Positions 50,723 to 59,290 of a stretch of 60,820 nucleotides of DNA are shown here, one piece after another; within the stretch, counting starts at the first letter, position 1; each line of letters opens with the position of its first letter. This stretch comes from UBA1672 sp964351365. Its GTDB lineage: Bacteria; Pseudomonadota; Alphaproteobacteria; Micavibrionales; Micavibrionaceae. Made by a program: the position numbers and the translations under genes. Below the pieces are notes generated by a model. That model was not told the origin of the DNA and ran no database searches. It worked only from the letters and a program-made list of their open reading frames with translations. The stretch is from the NCBI GenBank assembly GCA_964351365.1, contig CAYGNP010000016.1, positions 1 to 60,820 of the forward strand, read 5' to 3'.

Positions 50723-50881
50723 TTACTCTGGATCGGTATCAGTATTAGGGTACGTGCGAGGGAATGTGTCTTGTTTTTCACCTTGGGGCGCCTCTACTTG
50801 TGCGGGCTTAATGCCGCATCCGCCAAGGGCTAGGAGGTTTACACACATCAGAATATATATAAAATGTTTTGTATTGGTCAT
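50723..50881 (-). CDS. lptM: LptM-like small lipoprotein (52 aa)
   Basis: LptM assists disulfide maturation of the LPS translocon LptDE. This 52-codon frame starts MTNTKHFIYILMCVNLL and ends its signal peptide with the lipobox LALGGC (Cys22). The mature part is short and proline-rich (GIKPAQVEAPQGEKQDTFPR), with the family-typical TFPRTYP near the end. It lies directly before lysA, the conserved position. The argH gene that commonly precedes it in related genomes is missing. Confidence 0.82.
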   Translation of the reverse strand: MTNTKHFIYILMCVNLLALGGCGIKPAQVEAPQGEKQDTFPRTYPNTDTDPE

Positions 50882-50972
50882 TTCAAATGGTCTTTTTTAT
50901 AAGGGTTGTACATATTTATCTCGTATCGTGGTAAAAGAAAACCCTAAACATTACAAAGAATTGCCTTTAGTT

Positions 50973-51569
50973 ATGTATCAGACAGGTTTTCAGAAATATT
51001 TGGTTTTAATTGGCGTGGTGAGTGTATTTGTCATTCATTATTGCGCGGGGTGGATACAGAGTTATTATAAGCTTGAGAAACAAGAGCGGGATGTTAGGGC
51101 TTATTTCAAATCCTTTAAAATTTATGAGGATGATGTTTATTTTCCATCTGTGCGCGTCGCTGGGCCGGATGGTGGCATTGTTGATTTAAGCTGGACAGGC
51201 TGGAATTATACAATTTTGAATGTGTGGGCGACATGGTGCGCACCGTGTGTGAGTGAATTGCCGAGTTTGAAGGCACTTGATGATTATCTGGAGCAGCATG
51301 GGAACGGATGGCAGGTGATCGCAGTTTCTATCGATTCAAGGCAAAATATCCCAAAAGTTGCTGCTTTTACGGAAAAACTGGGGGTGGGTAGAATTGCGAG
51401 CTACCATGATTATAATTATGAGCTGCAGAAAGCGTTTAATGTCAGTCGTTTACCAACAACTTTTATTATCAATAGGTGGGGCAGGATTCTGTATGAAATA
51501 CAGGGGGATGCACCATGGGTAGATAAGGATATCCGCGATTTTCTGGAAACTGTACAAAAGGTTAAATAA
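50973..51569 (+). CDS. TlpA-type membrane-anchored thioredoxin
   Basis: Periplasmic thiol-disulfide protein. One N-terminal anchor helix (about 9-28) is followed by a thioredoxin fold with WCAPC at about 88-92 (Cys89, Cys92), AVSIDSRQNI and the cis-proline loop RLPTTFIINRWGRI near 160. Length 198 aa from the ATG at 50973; the frame is open upstream with a GTG at 50928 as an alternative. The role (cytochrome maturation or general reduction) cannot be decided. It is divergent from lptM-lysA, as in many relatives. Confidence 0.87.
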   Translation: MYQTGFQKYLVLIGVVSVFVIHYCAGWIQSYYKLEKQERDVRAYFKSFKIYEDDVYFPSVRVAGPDGGIVDLSWTGWNYTILNVWATWCAPCVSELPSLKALDDYLEQHGNGWQVIAVSIDSRQNIPKVAAFTEKLGVGRIASYHDYNYELQKAFNVSRLPTTFIINRWGRILYEIQGDAPWVDKDIRDFLETVQKVK

Positions 51570-51665
51570 TTGGGCTTTTGTTACCGTTTTTTTAAGGGAA
51601 TTTATGGTATTCTTTTCACCGGGGGATGATTTAACCTCTCTAGTCAAAACAGGATAACATTAATT

Positions 51666-52976
51666 ATGCAACAGCAGGTAGAAGAGAAGCTTGAGAAGAT
51701 TTCTCAAGATCAGCTAGATGCTATGGTGGGCCTTCATAACAGGTTTTTGAGCGGGCGTATTGGCGGGCGGCGCGCTATTTTAGAAAATGCGGATTTAAAT
51801 GGTTTGTCCCTAAATGGGCGTGACTTAAGGCAGGCTAATTTTTCTGGTTGTGTCATGGTTGGGATGGATTTATCGCATGCGAATTTTCAGGAAGCCTCTT
51901 TGTATGCGTGTGATTTGAGTAGCTCGAATTTGTATCATACGGTATTTATTCGCGCAGATTTGCGCGGTGCGCGTATTGAAAATGCCAATCTTGAGAAGGC
52001 TGATTTACAAAATGCGGATCTGCGCCGCGGGGGCATTGCGCGCAAGGGAGAGTTTGCGTCTTCACAAAATGCGGTGAATTTTAGAGGGGCGAATTTGAAT
52101 GGTGCGAAGCTCGCGGGTTCTATGGCCTCTAATGCAGATTTCTCGGATGCCTCTCTTGAGAATGCCAATATGTCAAAAGCCGATTTGCGTGGCGCTACTC
52201 TTGAGGGCGCCAATATGACCAATGCCAAGCTTGGCGGAGCTCAATTAGGTGGGGCGAACATAAAAATGGCTATTTTGACGGGCGTTGAGATTGAAGATTT
52301 CAAAAGCTTTGGTATTGATTTGTCGGATGCTATTACAGATGAAAATAAAGGGATATCTGTTTCTGATTTATCTGAGCCGTTGCCAAAATTGCTTGAATAT
52401 CACCGTGAATGGTTAAAAACAACGGGTCAGAAGGGTAAGCAGCTTGATCTAAGTGACGTTGATCTGCGTATTTTGGGTACGCTTAAAATGGAACATATGA
52501 CCGCTATCCGGGCGATTAAAGCGCGATTTATTGGAATGAATATGTATAAAGTTCAAATGCAGAGCGGGGTTTTGGATGGCTCTGATTTTAGGAATTGTGA
52601 CATGGTTGAATCGGATTTAAGAGGATCGTCTTTCAGGGGCGCTAATTTTTCACATGCTAATTTAAGTAATATTGATGGATCTGCACTTATGTTGGGAGCA
52701 GGTGGGACGAGCCGTTTTAATCCGTGTGATTTTTCTGATGCGCGGCTGCGTTATACTAATTTTCAGGGTGCTCAGCTTAAGGATGCTCTGTTTGTTAGTG
52801 CAGATTTATCTTATGCAAATTTTACGGGCGCGGATTTACGGGGTGCAGACTTTACGGGAGCAGTTTTGACCAACGCAATTTTGGATGATGTCAAAACAGA
52901 TGCCGCGAAATTTGATCGCGATGAAACCCGCCCTGTTTTTCAGATTGATATGATTGATCCGGACTCAAAAGCATAG
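51666..52976 (+). CDS. Pentapeptide-repeat protein
   Basis: Two blocks of A(D/N)LxX repeats forming a right-handed beta-helix: residues about 40-215 (NADLNGLSL, RQANFSG, RADLRGARIENANLEKADLQNADL) and 295-420 (RGSSFRGANFSHANLSN, SADLSYANFTGADLRGADFTG). A non-repeat helical insert of about 75 residues separates them. There is no signal peptide. Family members can mimic DNA (gyrase protection) or act as scaffolds, but no specific role is evident. Length 436 aa. It converges on etfA with a 2-bp gap. Confidence 0.9.
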   Translation: MQQQVEEKLEKISQDQLDAMVGLHNRFLSGRIGGRRAILENADLNGLSLNGRDLRQANFSGCVMVGMDLSHANFQEASLYACDLSSSNLYHTVFIRADLRGARIENANLEKADLQNADLRRGGIARKGEFASSQNAVNFRGANLNGAKLAGSMASNADFSDASLENANMSKADLRGATLEGANMTNAKLGGAQLGGANIKMAILTGVEIEDFKSFGIDLSDAITDENKGISVSDLSEPLPKLLEYHREWLKTTGQKGKQLDLSDVDLRILGTLKMEHMTAIRAIKARFIGMNMYKVQMQSGVLDGSDFRNCDMVESDLRGSSFRGANFSHANLSNIDGSALMLGAGGTSRFNPCDFSDARLRYTNFQGAQLKDALFVSADLSYANFTGADLRGADFTGAVLTNAILDDVKTDAAKFDRDETRPVFQIDMIDPDSKA

Positions 52977-52978
52977 CT

Positions 52979-53908
52979 CTAGAGTTTGCTTTCAAGTTCT
53001 GGTACGGCATTGAATAGGTCTGCGACAAGGCCGTAATCAGCAACTGAAAATATTGGTGCGTCCTCATCCTTATTGATGGCAACGATGATTTTAGAATCTT
53101 TCATACCGGCGAGATGCTGAATTGCGCCGGATAATCCTATGGCGATATAGAGGTCGGGGGCGACGACTTTCCCTGTCTGGCCAACCTGATAATCGTTTGG
53201 AACATATCCTGCGTCCACAGCGGCGCGCGAGGCGCCAATTGCAGCGCCCAGTTTATCAGCCAGTTTTTCAATTATTTTGAAATTTTCGGCTGAGCCGACA
53301 CCGCGTCCACCCGAAACCACAATTTTCGCTGAGGTGAGTTCGGGGCGTTCTGATTTTGAGAGCTCGGCTTTGACGAAGCTGCTGAGGGCTTGTGGCGAGG
53401 GTGCGGCATGGTCTTCTATTGGTGCGCTGCCATCTGATTTGCCCGCAGGGTCAAAGGTTGTGCCGCGAACGGTGATGAGCTTAATGGCATCTGATGATGT
53501 CACTGTTGCCATTGCATTTCCGGCGTAGACGGGTCGCTGAAAAGTGTCAGGAGTATCAACGGCGATGATATCAGAGATTTGTTGCATATCCAGAAGCGCG
53601 GCGGCACGTGGCAGGATATTTTTCCCATATGTTGTGGCAGGGGCCAGGATATGCGTGTAATTTTTTGCCAAATTGACAATAATCGGTGTTATTTCTTCAG
53701 CTAGGCCGTGTTCCAGCTGGGCAGCGTCTGATTTTAGAACTTTTGAAATGCCCGCTATGTTTGAGGCCTCTTTTGCTGCGCCGCCGCAATTTGCTCCGGC
53801 TACGAGGATATGAATTTCTCCGCCGATTTTTTTTGCTGCCCCAATTGTATTAAGGGTTGCGGGTTTTATTGAGGCATTATCATGTTCAGCTAAGACGAGG
53901 ATGGCCAT
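52979..53908 (-). CDS. etfA: Electron transfer flavoprotein subunit alpha
   Basis: With EtfB carries electrons from acyl-CoA and other dehydrogenases to the respiratory chain. The C-terminal FAD-binding domain is clear: SAKIVVSGGRGVGSAENF near 195, ASRAAVDAGYVPNDYQVGQTGK and PDLYIAIGLSGAIQHLAGMKDSK, with INKDEDAPIFSVADYGLV following. Length 309 aa. It follows etfB by 2 bp. Confidence 0.96.
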   Translation of the reverse strand: MAILVLAEHDNASIKPATLNTIGAAKKIGGEIHILVAGANCGGAAKEASNIAGISKVLKSDAAQLEHGLAEEITPIIVNLAKNYTHILAPATTYGKNILPRAAALLDMQQISDIIAVDTPDTFQRPVYAGNAMATVTSSDAIKLITVRGTTFDPAGKSDGSAPIEDHAAPSPQALSSFVKAELSKSERPELTSAKIVVSGGRGVGSAENFKIIEKLADKLGAAIGASRAAVDAGYVPNDYQVGQTGKVVAPDLYIAIGLSGAIQHLAGMKDSKIIVAINKDEDAPIFSVADYGLVADLFNAVPELESKL

Positions 53909-53910
53909 AA

Positions 53911-54675
53911 TTATATTACCTTTGCTTCGTTTTTCAATTTATCAATAAGCGCGTCAACGCTGCTAACTTTAATACCGCCTTTGCGCACCGGCGGGTCGTT
54001 GACTTTGACCAGTTTGAGACGCGGGGTGAAATCGATACCCAGATCAGATGGCTCCATGATATCGAGCTGTTTTTTCTTTGCTTTCATGATATCTGGAAGC
54101 TTTGCGTAGCGAGGCTCGTTCAAGCGTAAATCTGTGGTGATGATGGCTGGGAGCTTTATTTCCAGTGTTTCCAGACCACCGTCAACCTCGCGTGTGACAT
54201 GGGCCGCCCCTTCTTTTAATTCCAGTTTTGAGGTAAATGTGCCCTGTGCCCAGCCAAGCAGGGCAGAGAGCATTTGGCCGGTCTGGTTTGAGTCATCATC
54301 GATGGATTGTTTGCCCATGATCACAAGGTCAGGTTTTTCCTTTTCAATCAGTGCCTTAAGTGTTTTTGCAACAGCAAGGGGTTCAACGCCGCCCAAATCA
54401 ATCGGCGTATCGGTTTTGACCAGAATTCCACGGTCTGCGCCTATTGCCATGGCGGTGCGGAGTTGCTCTTGCGCTTTATCAGGGCCAATAGAAACCGCTA
54501 TAATTTCTGAGGCTTTGCCTGCTTCTTTCAGACGAACAGCTTCTTCCACTGCGATTTCGTCAAAGGGGTTTACAGACATTTTAACATTGGCCAGCTCAAT
54601 ACCGCTATGGTCTGATTTAACACGGATTTTTACGTTGTAATCGACTACGCGTTTTATCGGGACAAGGATCTTCAT
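53911..54675 (-). CDS. etfB: Electron transfer flavoprotein subunit beta
   Basis: AMP-binding partner of EtfA. Typical blocks: MKILVPIKRVVDYNVKIRV, KMSVNPFDEIAVEEAVRLKE, DLVIMGKQSIDDDSNQTGQMLSALLGW, LPAIITTDLRLNEPRYAKLPDIMKAKKK. Length 254 aa. A strong ribosome binding site (GGAGGTGG) lies ten bases before the ATG. A HIG1-type gene is 25 bp upstream; the cobalamin adenosyltransferase often found between the two in related genomes is absent. Confidence 0.96.
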   Translation of the reverse strand: MKILVPIKRVVDYNVKIRVKSDHSGIELANVKMSVNPFDEIAVEEAVRLKEAGKASEIIAVSIGPDKAQEQLRTAMAIGADRGILVKTDTPIDLGGVEPLAVAKTLKALIEKEKPDLVIMGKQSIDDDSNQTGQMLSALLGWAQGTFTSKLELKEGAAHVTREVDGGLETLEIKLPAIITTDLRLNEPRYAKLPDIMKAKKKQLDIMEPSDLGIDFTPRLKLVKVNDPPVRKGGIKVSSVDALIDKLKNEAKVI

Positions 54676-54700
54676 GGTTCAAACCACCTCCGGTTTTTGG

Positions 54701-54898
54701 TCAATTATGGGACAGGAAATAGGATAGGGCCAGCAATGCAATCACGATTGTTTGCAGTGCAACACGCGCCTGCATCAGCTTGTTACCGTATTTTTTATTA
54801 AACTCGCCGCCTTTCATCATGGATATTATGCCTGTCGCAAGAACAGCAACAAGCGCAACCAGGGAGAGACCGATGAGGATTGGAATTACAATATTCAT
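54701..54898 (-). CDS. HIG1-domain/twin-transmembrane small protein
   Basis: A 65-aa inner-membrane protein with two helices (about 4-26 and 45-62) and the conserved loop MMKGGEFNKKYGNKLMQARV between them, which is the alphaproteobacterial HIG1-like signature. HIG1 relatives associate with respiratory complexes; the bacterial function is less clear. It is co-directional with etfB and etfA, matching conserved synteny. Confidence 0.88.
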   Translation of the reverse strand: MNIVIPILIGLSLVALVAVLATGIISMMKGGEFNKKYGNKLMQARVALQTIVIALLALSYFLSHN

Positions 54899-54973
54899 GA
54901 GATGATTCTAACCTGCTTTTTGATGGCTGTACAGCCCATTCCCTATAGCGATACGGGCTGTGTTGTAATAAGT

Positions 54974-55002
54974 TTGACATAAAAGCTATTTTTTGTTATA
55001 TT
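54974..55002 (+). promoter_or_regulatory. Near-consensus sigma70 promoter for the 80-aa orphan
   Basis: TTGACA (54974-54979, perfect -35) and TATATT (54997-55002) are separated by exactly 17 bp. It is the best match to consensus that I found in the window. The start site would be near 55009, about 30 bases before the ATG at 55038. Confidence 0.65.
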
Positions 55003-55037
55003 CCCTTAATGAAATATTAATAAATGGGGTGACTTAA

Positions 55038-55280
55038 ATGACTAAAGATTTTAATCGTCGCGTTACAAATGTATATTGGAGTTATCGCTGGACGTTTGGT
55101 GCAAATCCTACGGTTTTCTTTGCGAATCCAAAAGTTATGACAAATGTTATATACACGCTCAGTGAACTGCAAAATATTGTTGAGCGCAGTGATAGTGATA
55201 ACAGCTTTATTCCTGTTCCGAAACAGGTTCTTCGCAGCGCTTTGAGTGCTATTCGTTTTGAGAATACTCTAGCGGCGTAA
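55038..55280 (+). CDS. Hypothetical small protein (80 aa) with strong promoter
   Basis: Not recognised. It is rich in aromatic residues at the N-terminus (VYWSYRWTFGANPTVFF), then an amphipathic helix (TLSELQNIVERSDSD) and a C-terminal helix (PKQVLRSALSAIRFENTL). There is no signal peptide, membrane span or cysteine. It has a ribosome binding site (GGGGTG) and a near-consensus promoter, so it is likely well expressed. The last four codons overlap the convergent ubiG by 12 bp. Confidence 0.65.
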   Translation: MTKDFNRRVTNVYWSYRWTFGANPTVFFANPKVMTNVIYTLSELQNIVERSDSDNSFIPVPKQVLRSALSAIRFENTLAA

Positions 55281-55991
55281 GGCTATAAGATAATTTACAT
55301 CAAAGTCTAACTTTGAAAGCTGGAAAGAGTTTATTACAGGATTGAAGATTAGTCCCGTCACATCGATTGGGGCTAATTTTTTTGCGGTTGCAAGGCGCGT
55401 TATTTCTGAGGGTTTTAGGAATTTTTTCCAACTGTGCGTGCCGCGCGGAACCCAGCGCAGAATATATTCAGCGGCGATAATTCCAAGTGCGTAGGATTTT
55501 GGTGTGCGATTAAGTGTTGAAAGGATTAATAAGCCGTCCGGCTTGAGGCGATCGGCGCAAACACTCATGAATAATTCCGTGTCATCCACATGTTCAATGA
55601 CCTCTAGTGCCAGAACAATATCATATGTTTCGCTCAGATTCTGTGCATCACCGCAAATATAATCTATTCCCAAATCAGAATGAGCTTTTGCAATTGTGAT
55701 GGCGTTTTCATCAGCATCTATGCCTGTTACTGATGCGCCCATGCGCGCCATGGGCTCGCACACAAGTCCGCCGCCGCAGCCGATATCTAAAATCTTTAGA
55801 CCCTTCAGAGCGTTAATATCATTGAACTCGCGATCATAGTGCGAACAAATTTGGCGTTTGATGTACTCAAGGCGCACAGGGTTTAAGCGATGGAGCGGTT
55901 TAAAGGGGCCGTTTTCATCCCACCAGTGAGAAGAATCTTTTGCGAATTGTTCAATTTCGCTTTGGTTTATGGTGCTCGTTTTTGCACTCAT
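55269..55991 (-). CDS. ubiG: Ubiquinone biosynthesis O-methyltransferase UbiG
   Basis: SAM-dependent enzyme for both O-methylations of ubiquinone synthesis. Landmarks: FAKDSSHWWDENGPFKPLHRLNPVR near the N-terminus, the SAM motif ILDIGCGGGLVCEPMARMGA near 68-87, LEVIEHVDD near 130, and LILSTLNRTPKSYALGIIAAEYILRWVPRGTH-type sequence with the membrane-proximal loop near 170. Length 240 aa. It is divergent from lysC, the conserved alphaproteobacterial arrangement. Confidence 0.95.
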   Translation of the reverse strand: MSAKTSTINQSEIEQFAKDSSHWWDENGPFKPLHRLNPVRLEYIKRQICSHYDREFNDINALKGLKILDIGCGGGLVCEPMARMGASVTGIDADENAITIAKAHSDLGIDYICGDAQNLSETYDIVLALEVIEHVDDTELFMSVCADRLKPDGLLILSTLNRTPKSYALGIIAAEYILRWVPRGTHSWKKFLKPSEITRLATAKKLAPIDVTGLIFNPVINSFQLSKLDFDVNYLIALRR

Positions 55992-56064
55992 TTTTTAAAA
56001 TCCCTTTGATTTTTTTTCTTAAGGGCAGTATGGATAACCCTTTAGAGAATAACAAGATAAAAAC

Positions 56065-57294
56065 ATGGCATTAATTGTTGCAAAATTCGGGGGGACGTCA
56101 GTTGCTGATATTGCGCGCATAGAGCGGGCGGCGGATAAGGTTGTTCGTGAGACGCAAGCCGGGCATAAGGTTGTGGTCGTGGTGTCCGCTATGTCAGGTG
56201 TTACCAACCAGCTGGTGGATTACTGCTCTCAGATCAGCCCGATGCATGACGTGCGCGAATATGATACTGTAGTCTCTAGTGGTGAGCAGGTTACTGCGGG
56301 TTTGATGGCTATGGCTTTGCAAAAGCGGGGTGTGACGGCGCGGTCGTGGCTTGGCTGGCAGGTTCCAATCAAAACGAATGCCGTTCACGGCAAAGCGCGG
56401 ATTGAAGAGATTGAGTGTGTAGAGCTGCATAAACGTCTTGATAACGGCGAGGTTGCCGTTATTCCGGGTTTTCAGGGCGTTACAAAGATGAACCGCATTT
56501 CCACGCTGGGGCGGGGGGGGTCCGATACATCTGCAGTTGCAGTGGCGGCGGCGCTCAAGGCGGATCGGTGCGATATTTATACCGATGTCTCAGGCGTATA
56601 TACCGCTGATCCGCGTATCGTGCCGAATGCACGGAAAATTCATTCGATTGCTTATGAGGAAATGCTTGAGCTTGCCTCACTGGGAAGTAAGGTTTTGCAA
56701 ACGCGCTCGGTTGAAATGGGCGCAAAAAGCGGTGTGCCAATACAAGTGCTCTCAAGTTTTGAGGAGGCAATCGGCAGTGATCTTAAAGGAACGTTAGTTA
56801 GCACAGAGGATAAAATCATGGAACAGGAATTGGTCAGCGGCATTGCTCATAGCCGTGATGAGGCAAAAATTACAGTTGTCGGCGTGGAAGATATTCCGGG
56901 TGTTGCGGCGCGTTTGTTTGAGCCTTTGGCGCAGGCTAACGTCAATGTTGATATGATCGTGCAGAATATCTCTGATGCAGGACGCACAGATATGACCTTT
57001 ACTGTGCCGCGCAACGAGAAAGATCTAGCTTTGAAGACGATAAAGGAAAAAGTTAATCTTTCCTATGAAGAGCTCTCTGTGAATGCAAAAGTTGCAAAAA
57101 TTTCAGTTGTCGGTATTGGTATGAGAAGCCATGCAGGTGTTGCCAACACAATGTTTAAAGCTTTGGCAGAAAAAAATATTAATATTCATGTCATTTCAAC
57201 TTCCGAGATCAAGATTAGCGTTTTGATTGATGATGATTATACTGAGCTTGCGGTGCGTGCACTTCATAGTGCTTATGGTTTGGATCAAGCCTAG
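56065..57294 (+). CDS. lysC: Aspartate kinase LysC
   Basis: First step of lysine, threonine and methionine synthesis. The kinase domain has KFGGTSVAD at 7-15, VVVVSAMSGVTNQL and the LGRGGSDTSAVA substrate loop, then two ACT domains (about 265-405, with ITVVGVEDIPGVAARLFEPLAQANVNVDMI and GIGMRSHAGVA) that bind lysine or threonine as feedback inhibitors. Length 409 aa. It starts the lysC - RodZ-like - prfA - prmC series. Confidence 0.97.
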   Translation: MALIVAKFGGTSVADIARIERAADKVVRETQAGHKVVVVVSAMSGVTNQLVDYCSQISPMHDVREYDTVVSSGEQVTAGLMAMALQKRGVTARSWLGWQVPIKTNAVHGKARIEEIECVELHKRLDNGEVAVIPGFQGVTKMNRISTLGRGGSDTSAVAVAAALKADRCDIYTDVSGVYTADPRIVPNARKIHSIAYEEMLELASLGSKVLQTRSVEMGAKSGVPIQVLSSFEEAIGSDLKGTLVSTEDKIMEQELVSGIAHSRDEAKITVVGVEDIPGVAARLFEPLAQANVNVDMIVQNISDAGRTDMTFTVPRNEKDLALKTIKEKVNLSYEELSVNAKVAKISVVGIGMRSHAGVANTMFKALAEKNINIHVISTSEIKISVLIDDDYTELAVRALHSAYGLDQA

Positions 57295-57330
57295 AATTAT
57301 TCCTAAAAATCACTTAGAATAGTCGTTAAG

Positions 57331-58182
57331 ATGAAAGATAAATTGCCGGTTGAAGAACTGGAAGCCATAGCCAATGAGCAAATCGGCGAAGTGCTCAGGC
57401 GCACGCGCATTCACTATGGTAAAAACCTGGCGGATGTAGAGAAATCTTTACGTATTCGCTCCTCGCAAATCGCGGCGATTGAAGCAGGTGATATGGACGC
57501 TCTGCCGGGACGGGTTTATGCGATTGGGTTTGTTCGTACATATGGAGAGTATCTTGGGCTTGATGGGGCACAGGTCGTTGCGTTATTCAAGAAACAATAT
57601 ATGGATGGCAATCATAACACAGTTTTAAGTTTTCCTATTCCCGCGTCGGAGACCAAAACTCCGCCCTTATGGTTGGTGTTCCTCTGTTTTGTAGGGGTTA
57701 TAGGCCTTGTGCTTGTGATGCAGCGCGTGACGGCGGTGGACAGGTCGTTTGTCGAGGAAGTTGCAATGGTTCCTGCCGATGTCAAAGAACATGTTTCAAG
57801 GGATATTTTGGAGAGCGTGAGTTTCGATGTTTCGGCTTCTGTTTTAGAGTCGGAAAAGTCTGTGTTGGTTGAGGATATGAATGCGATAGACCGACCAGCC
57901 GGTGTTGTTTTAAATGTTTTGGGGGATTGCTGGGTTGAAATCAAAAGCGCTGAGGGGGAGGTGTTGGTTTCTAAAATTCTTCAGGCAGGGGATGAATATT
58001 TTGTACCTGACAACCCTGGGCTCAGCATGTCTTTGGGAAATGCTGCAATGGTTCGGATTCTTGTTGATGGGCACGTGCTACAACCTCTTGGGCGTGAGGG
58101 TGAGGTGCGCAAGAATATTCCACTTGATACCAATTATCTCAAAACATTATCTTTTGAGGAGGAAAAGCCTCAACAGCAATAA
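57331..58182 (+). CDS. RodZ-like helix-turn-helix membrane protein
   Basis: N-terminal cro/C1-type HTH (about 14-85, IGEVLRRTRIHYGKNLADVEKSLRI-type pattern with IGFVRTYGEYLGLDG), a membrane helix at about 110-130, a linker, and a C-terminal DUF4115 beta domain (about 190-265, WVEIKSAEGEVL ... GLSMSLGNAAMVRI). RodZ links MreB to the envelope for cell shape. Length 283 aa. In relatives ispG and hisS often follow; here prfA follows directly after 40 bp. Confidence 0.88.
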   Translation: MKDKLPVEELEAIANEQIGEVLRRTRIHYGKNLADVEKSLRIRSSQIAAIEAGDMDALPGRVYAIGFVRTYGEYLGLDGAQVVALFKKQYMDGNHNTVLSFPIPASETKTPPLWLVFLCFVGVIGLVLVMQRVTAVDRSFVEEVAMVPADVKEHVSRDILESVSFDVSASVLESEKSVLVEDMNAIDRPAGVVLNVLGDCWVEIKSAEGEVLVSKILQAGDEYFVPDNPGLSMSLGNAAMVRILVDGHVLQPLGREGEVRKNIPLDTNYLKTLSFEEEKPQQQ

Positions 58183-58222
58183 TTTTCCTTCCAAAACAGC
58201 GTGATATGGCGTATCAAGTGCT

Positions 58223-59290
58223 ATGTCTATGCATCAGAAATTACAGTCAATACGGGCGCGTCATGAAGAGCTGGCGGCGCTTATGTCTGCTGGTGGGTTG
58301 AGCGGAGAAAAATTTACCAAACTTTCTATGGAATATGCTGAACTCTCGCCAGTTGTTGAAGCGATTATGGAGTTGGATCGTGCGATGGCAGAGAAGGCTG
58401 ACCTTGAGGGAATGCTTAAAGATCCTGAGATGAAGGACATGGCTGAAGAAGAGGTCAGGGTTTTGAATGCGCGCATTCCAGAGCTTGAGCGGCAAATCCG
58501 GCTTGTTTTAATTCCGAAAGATGAGGCTGATTCCAAAAATGCAATTCTTGAGATCCGCGCCGGTACCGGTGGGGATGAGGCGGCTTTGTTTGCTGCAGAT
58601 TTGCTTGGTATGTATAAGGGGTATGCGGCTTATATGGGGTGGCGATTTGAGGTTGTTGAGGCCTCGGAGAATGATATTGGCGGCATTAAAGATGTTGTGG
58701 TTCAGGTGAGTGGTCATAATGTTTTTTCCAAGCTGAAATTTGAGTCAGGTGTTCACCGTGTGCAGCGTGTCCCTAAAACGGAAACGCAGGGACGTGTTCA
58801 CACCTCTGCCGCGACAGTTGCTGTTTTGCCTGAAGCCGAGGAGGTGGACGTGCAGATTGATGTTGCACGCGACTTGCGTATCGATACCTACAGGTCGCAA
58901 GGGGCAGGCGGTCAGCACGTTAATACTACGGATAGTGCGGTGCGCATCACTCATATTCCCACTGGGCTTGTGGTGGAAATGCAGGAGGAGCGCTCACAAC
59001 ATAAGAACAAAGATAAGGCCATGAAGGTTTTGCGTACGCGGCTGTATGATCTGCAACGCCAACAATTGGCCGATATACGCGCCGAGGATCGGAAATCTCA
59101 GGTTGGATCGGGGGACCGCTCGGAGCGGATACGTACCTATAATTTTCCGCAGGGGCGTCTTACAGATCATCGCATTAATCTGACACTCTACAAGCTTGAA
59201 GATGTCATATCAGGTGAGGCTTTGCATGAGGTGATTGATGCACTTATTGCAGAAGATCAGGCTGAAGCGCTCGCGAGACTGGATGCTTAG
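58223..59290 (+). CDS. prfA: Peptide chain release factor 1
   Basis: Reads UAA and UAG stop codons. Release motif GGQ is at 229-231 (GAGGQHVN). The codon-recognition PxT tripeptide appears as PKT at 184-186 (QRVPKTETQGRVHTS), which marks RF1 rather than RF2. The N-terminal helical domain (about 1-105) and GTGGDEAALFA near 114 are normal. Length 355 aa. Its stop overlaps the prmC start by 8 bp, tying it to the enzyme that methylates its GGQ glutamine. Confidence 0.97.
   Translation: MSMHQKLQSIRARHEELAALMSAGGLSGEKFTKLSMEYAELSPVVEAIMELDRAMAEKADLEGMLKDPEMKDMAEEEVRVLNARIPELERQIRLVLIPKDEADSKNAILEIRAGTGGDEAALFAADLLGMYKGYAAYMGWRFEVVEASENDIGGIKDVVVQVSGHNVFSKLKFESGVHRVQRVPKTETQGRVHTSAATVAVLPEAEEVDVQIDVARDLRIDTYRSQGAGGQHVNTTDSAVRITHIPTGLVVEMQEERSQHKNKDKAMKVLRTRLYDLQRQQLADIRAEDRKSQVGSGDRSERIRTYNFPQGRLTDHRINLTLYKLEDVISGEALHEVIDALIAEDQAEALARLDA

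Noticed and set aside
50685..50972. N-terminal extension of TlpA to 50685
   Set aside because: It would be antisense to lptM and the start of lysA, and the extra residues are not signal-like; the anchor helix follows the ATG at 50973.
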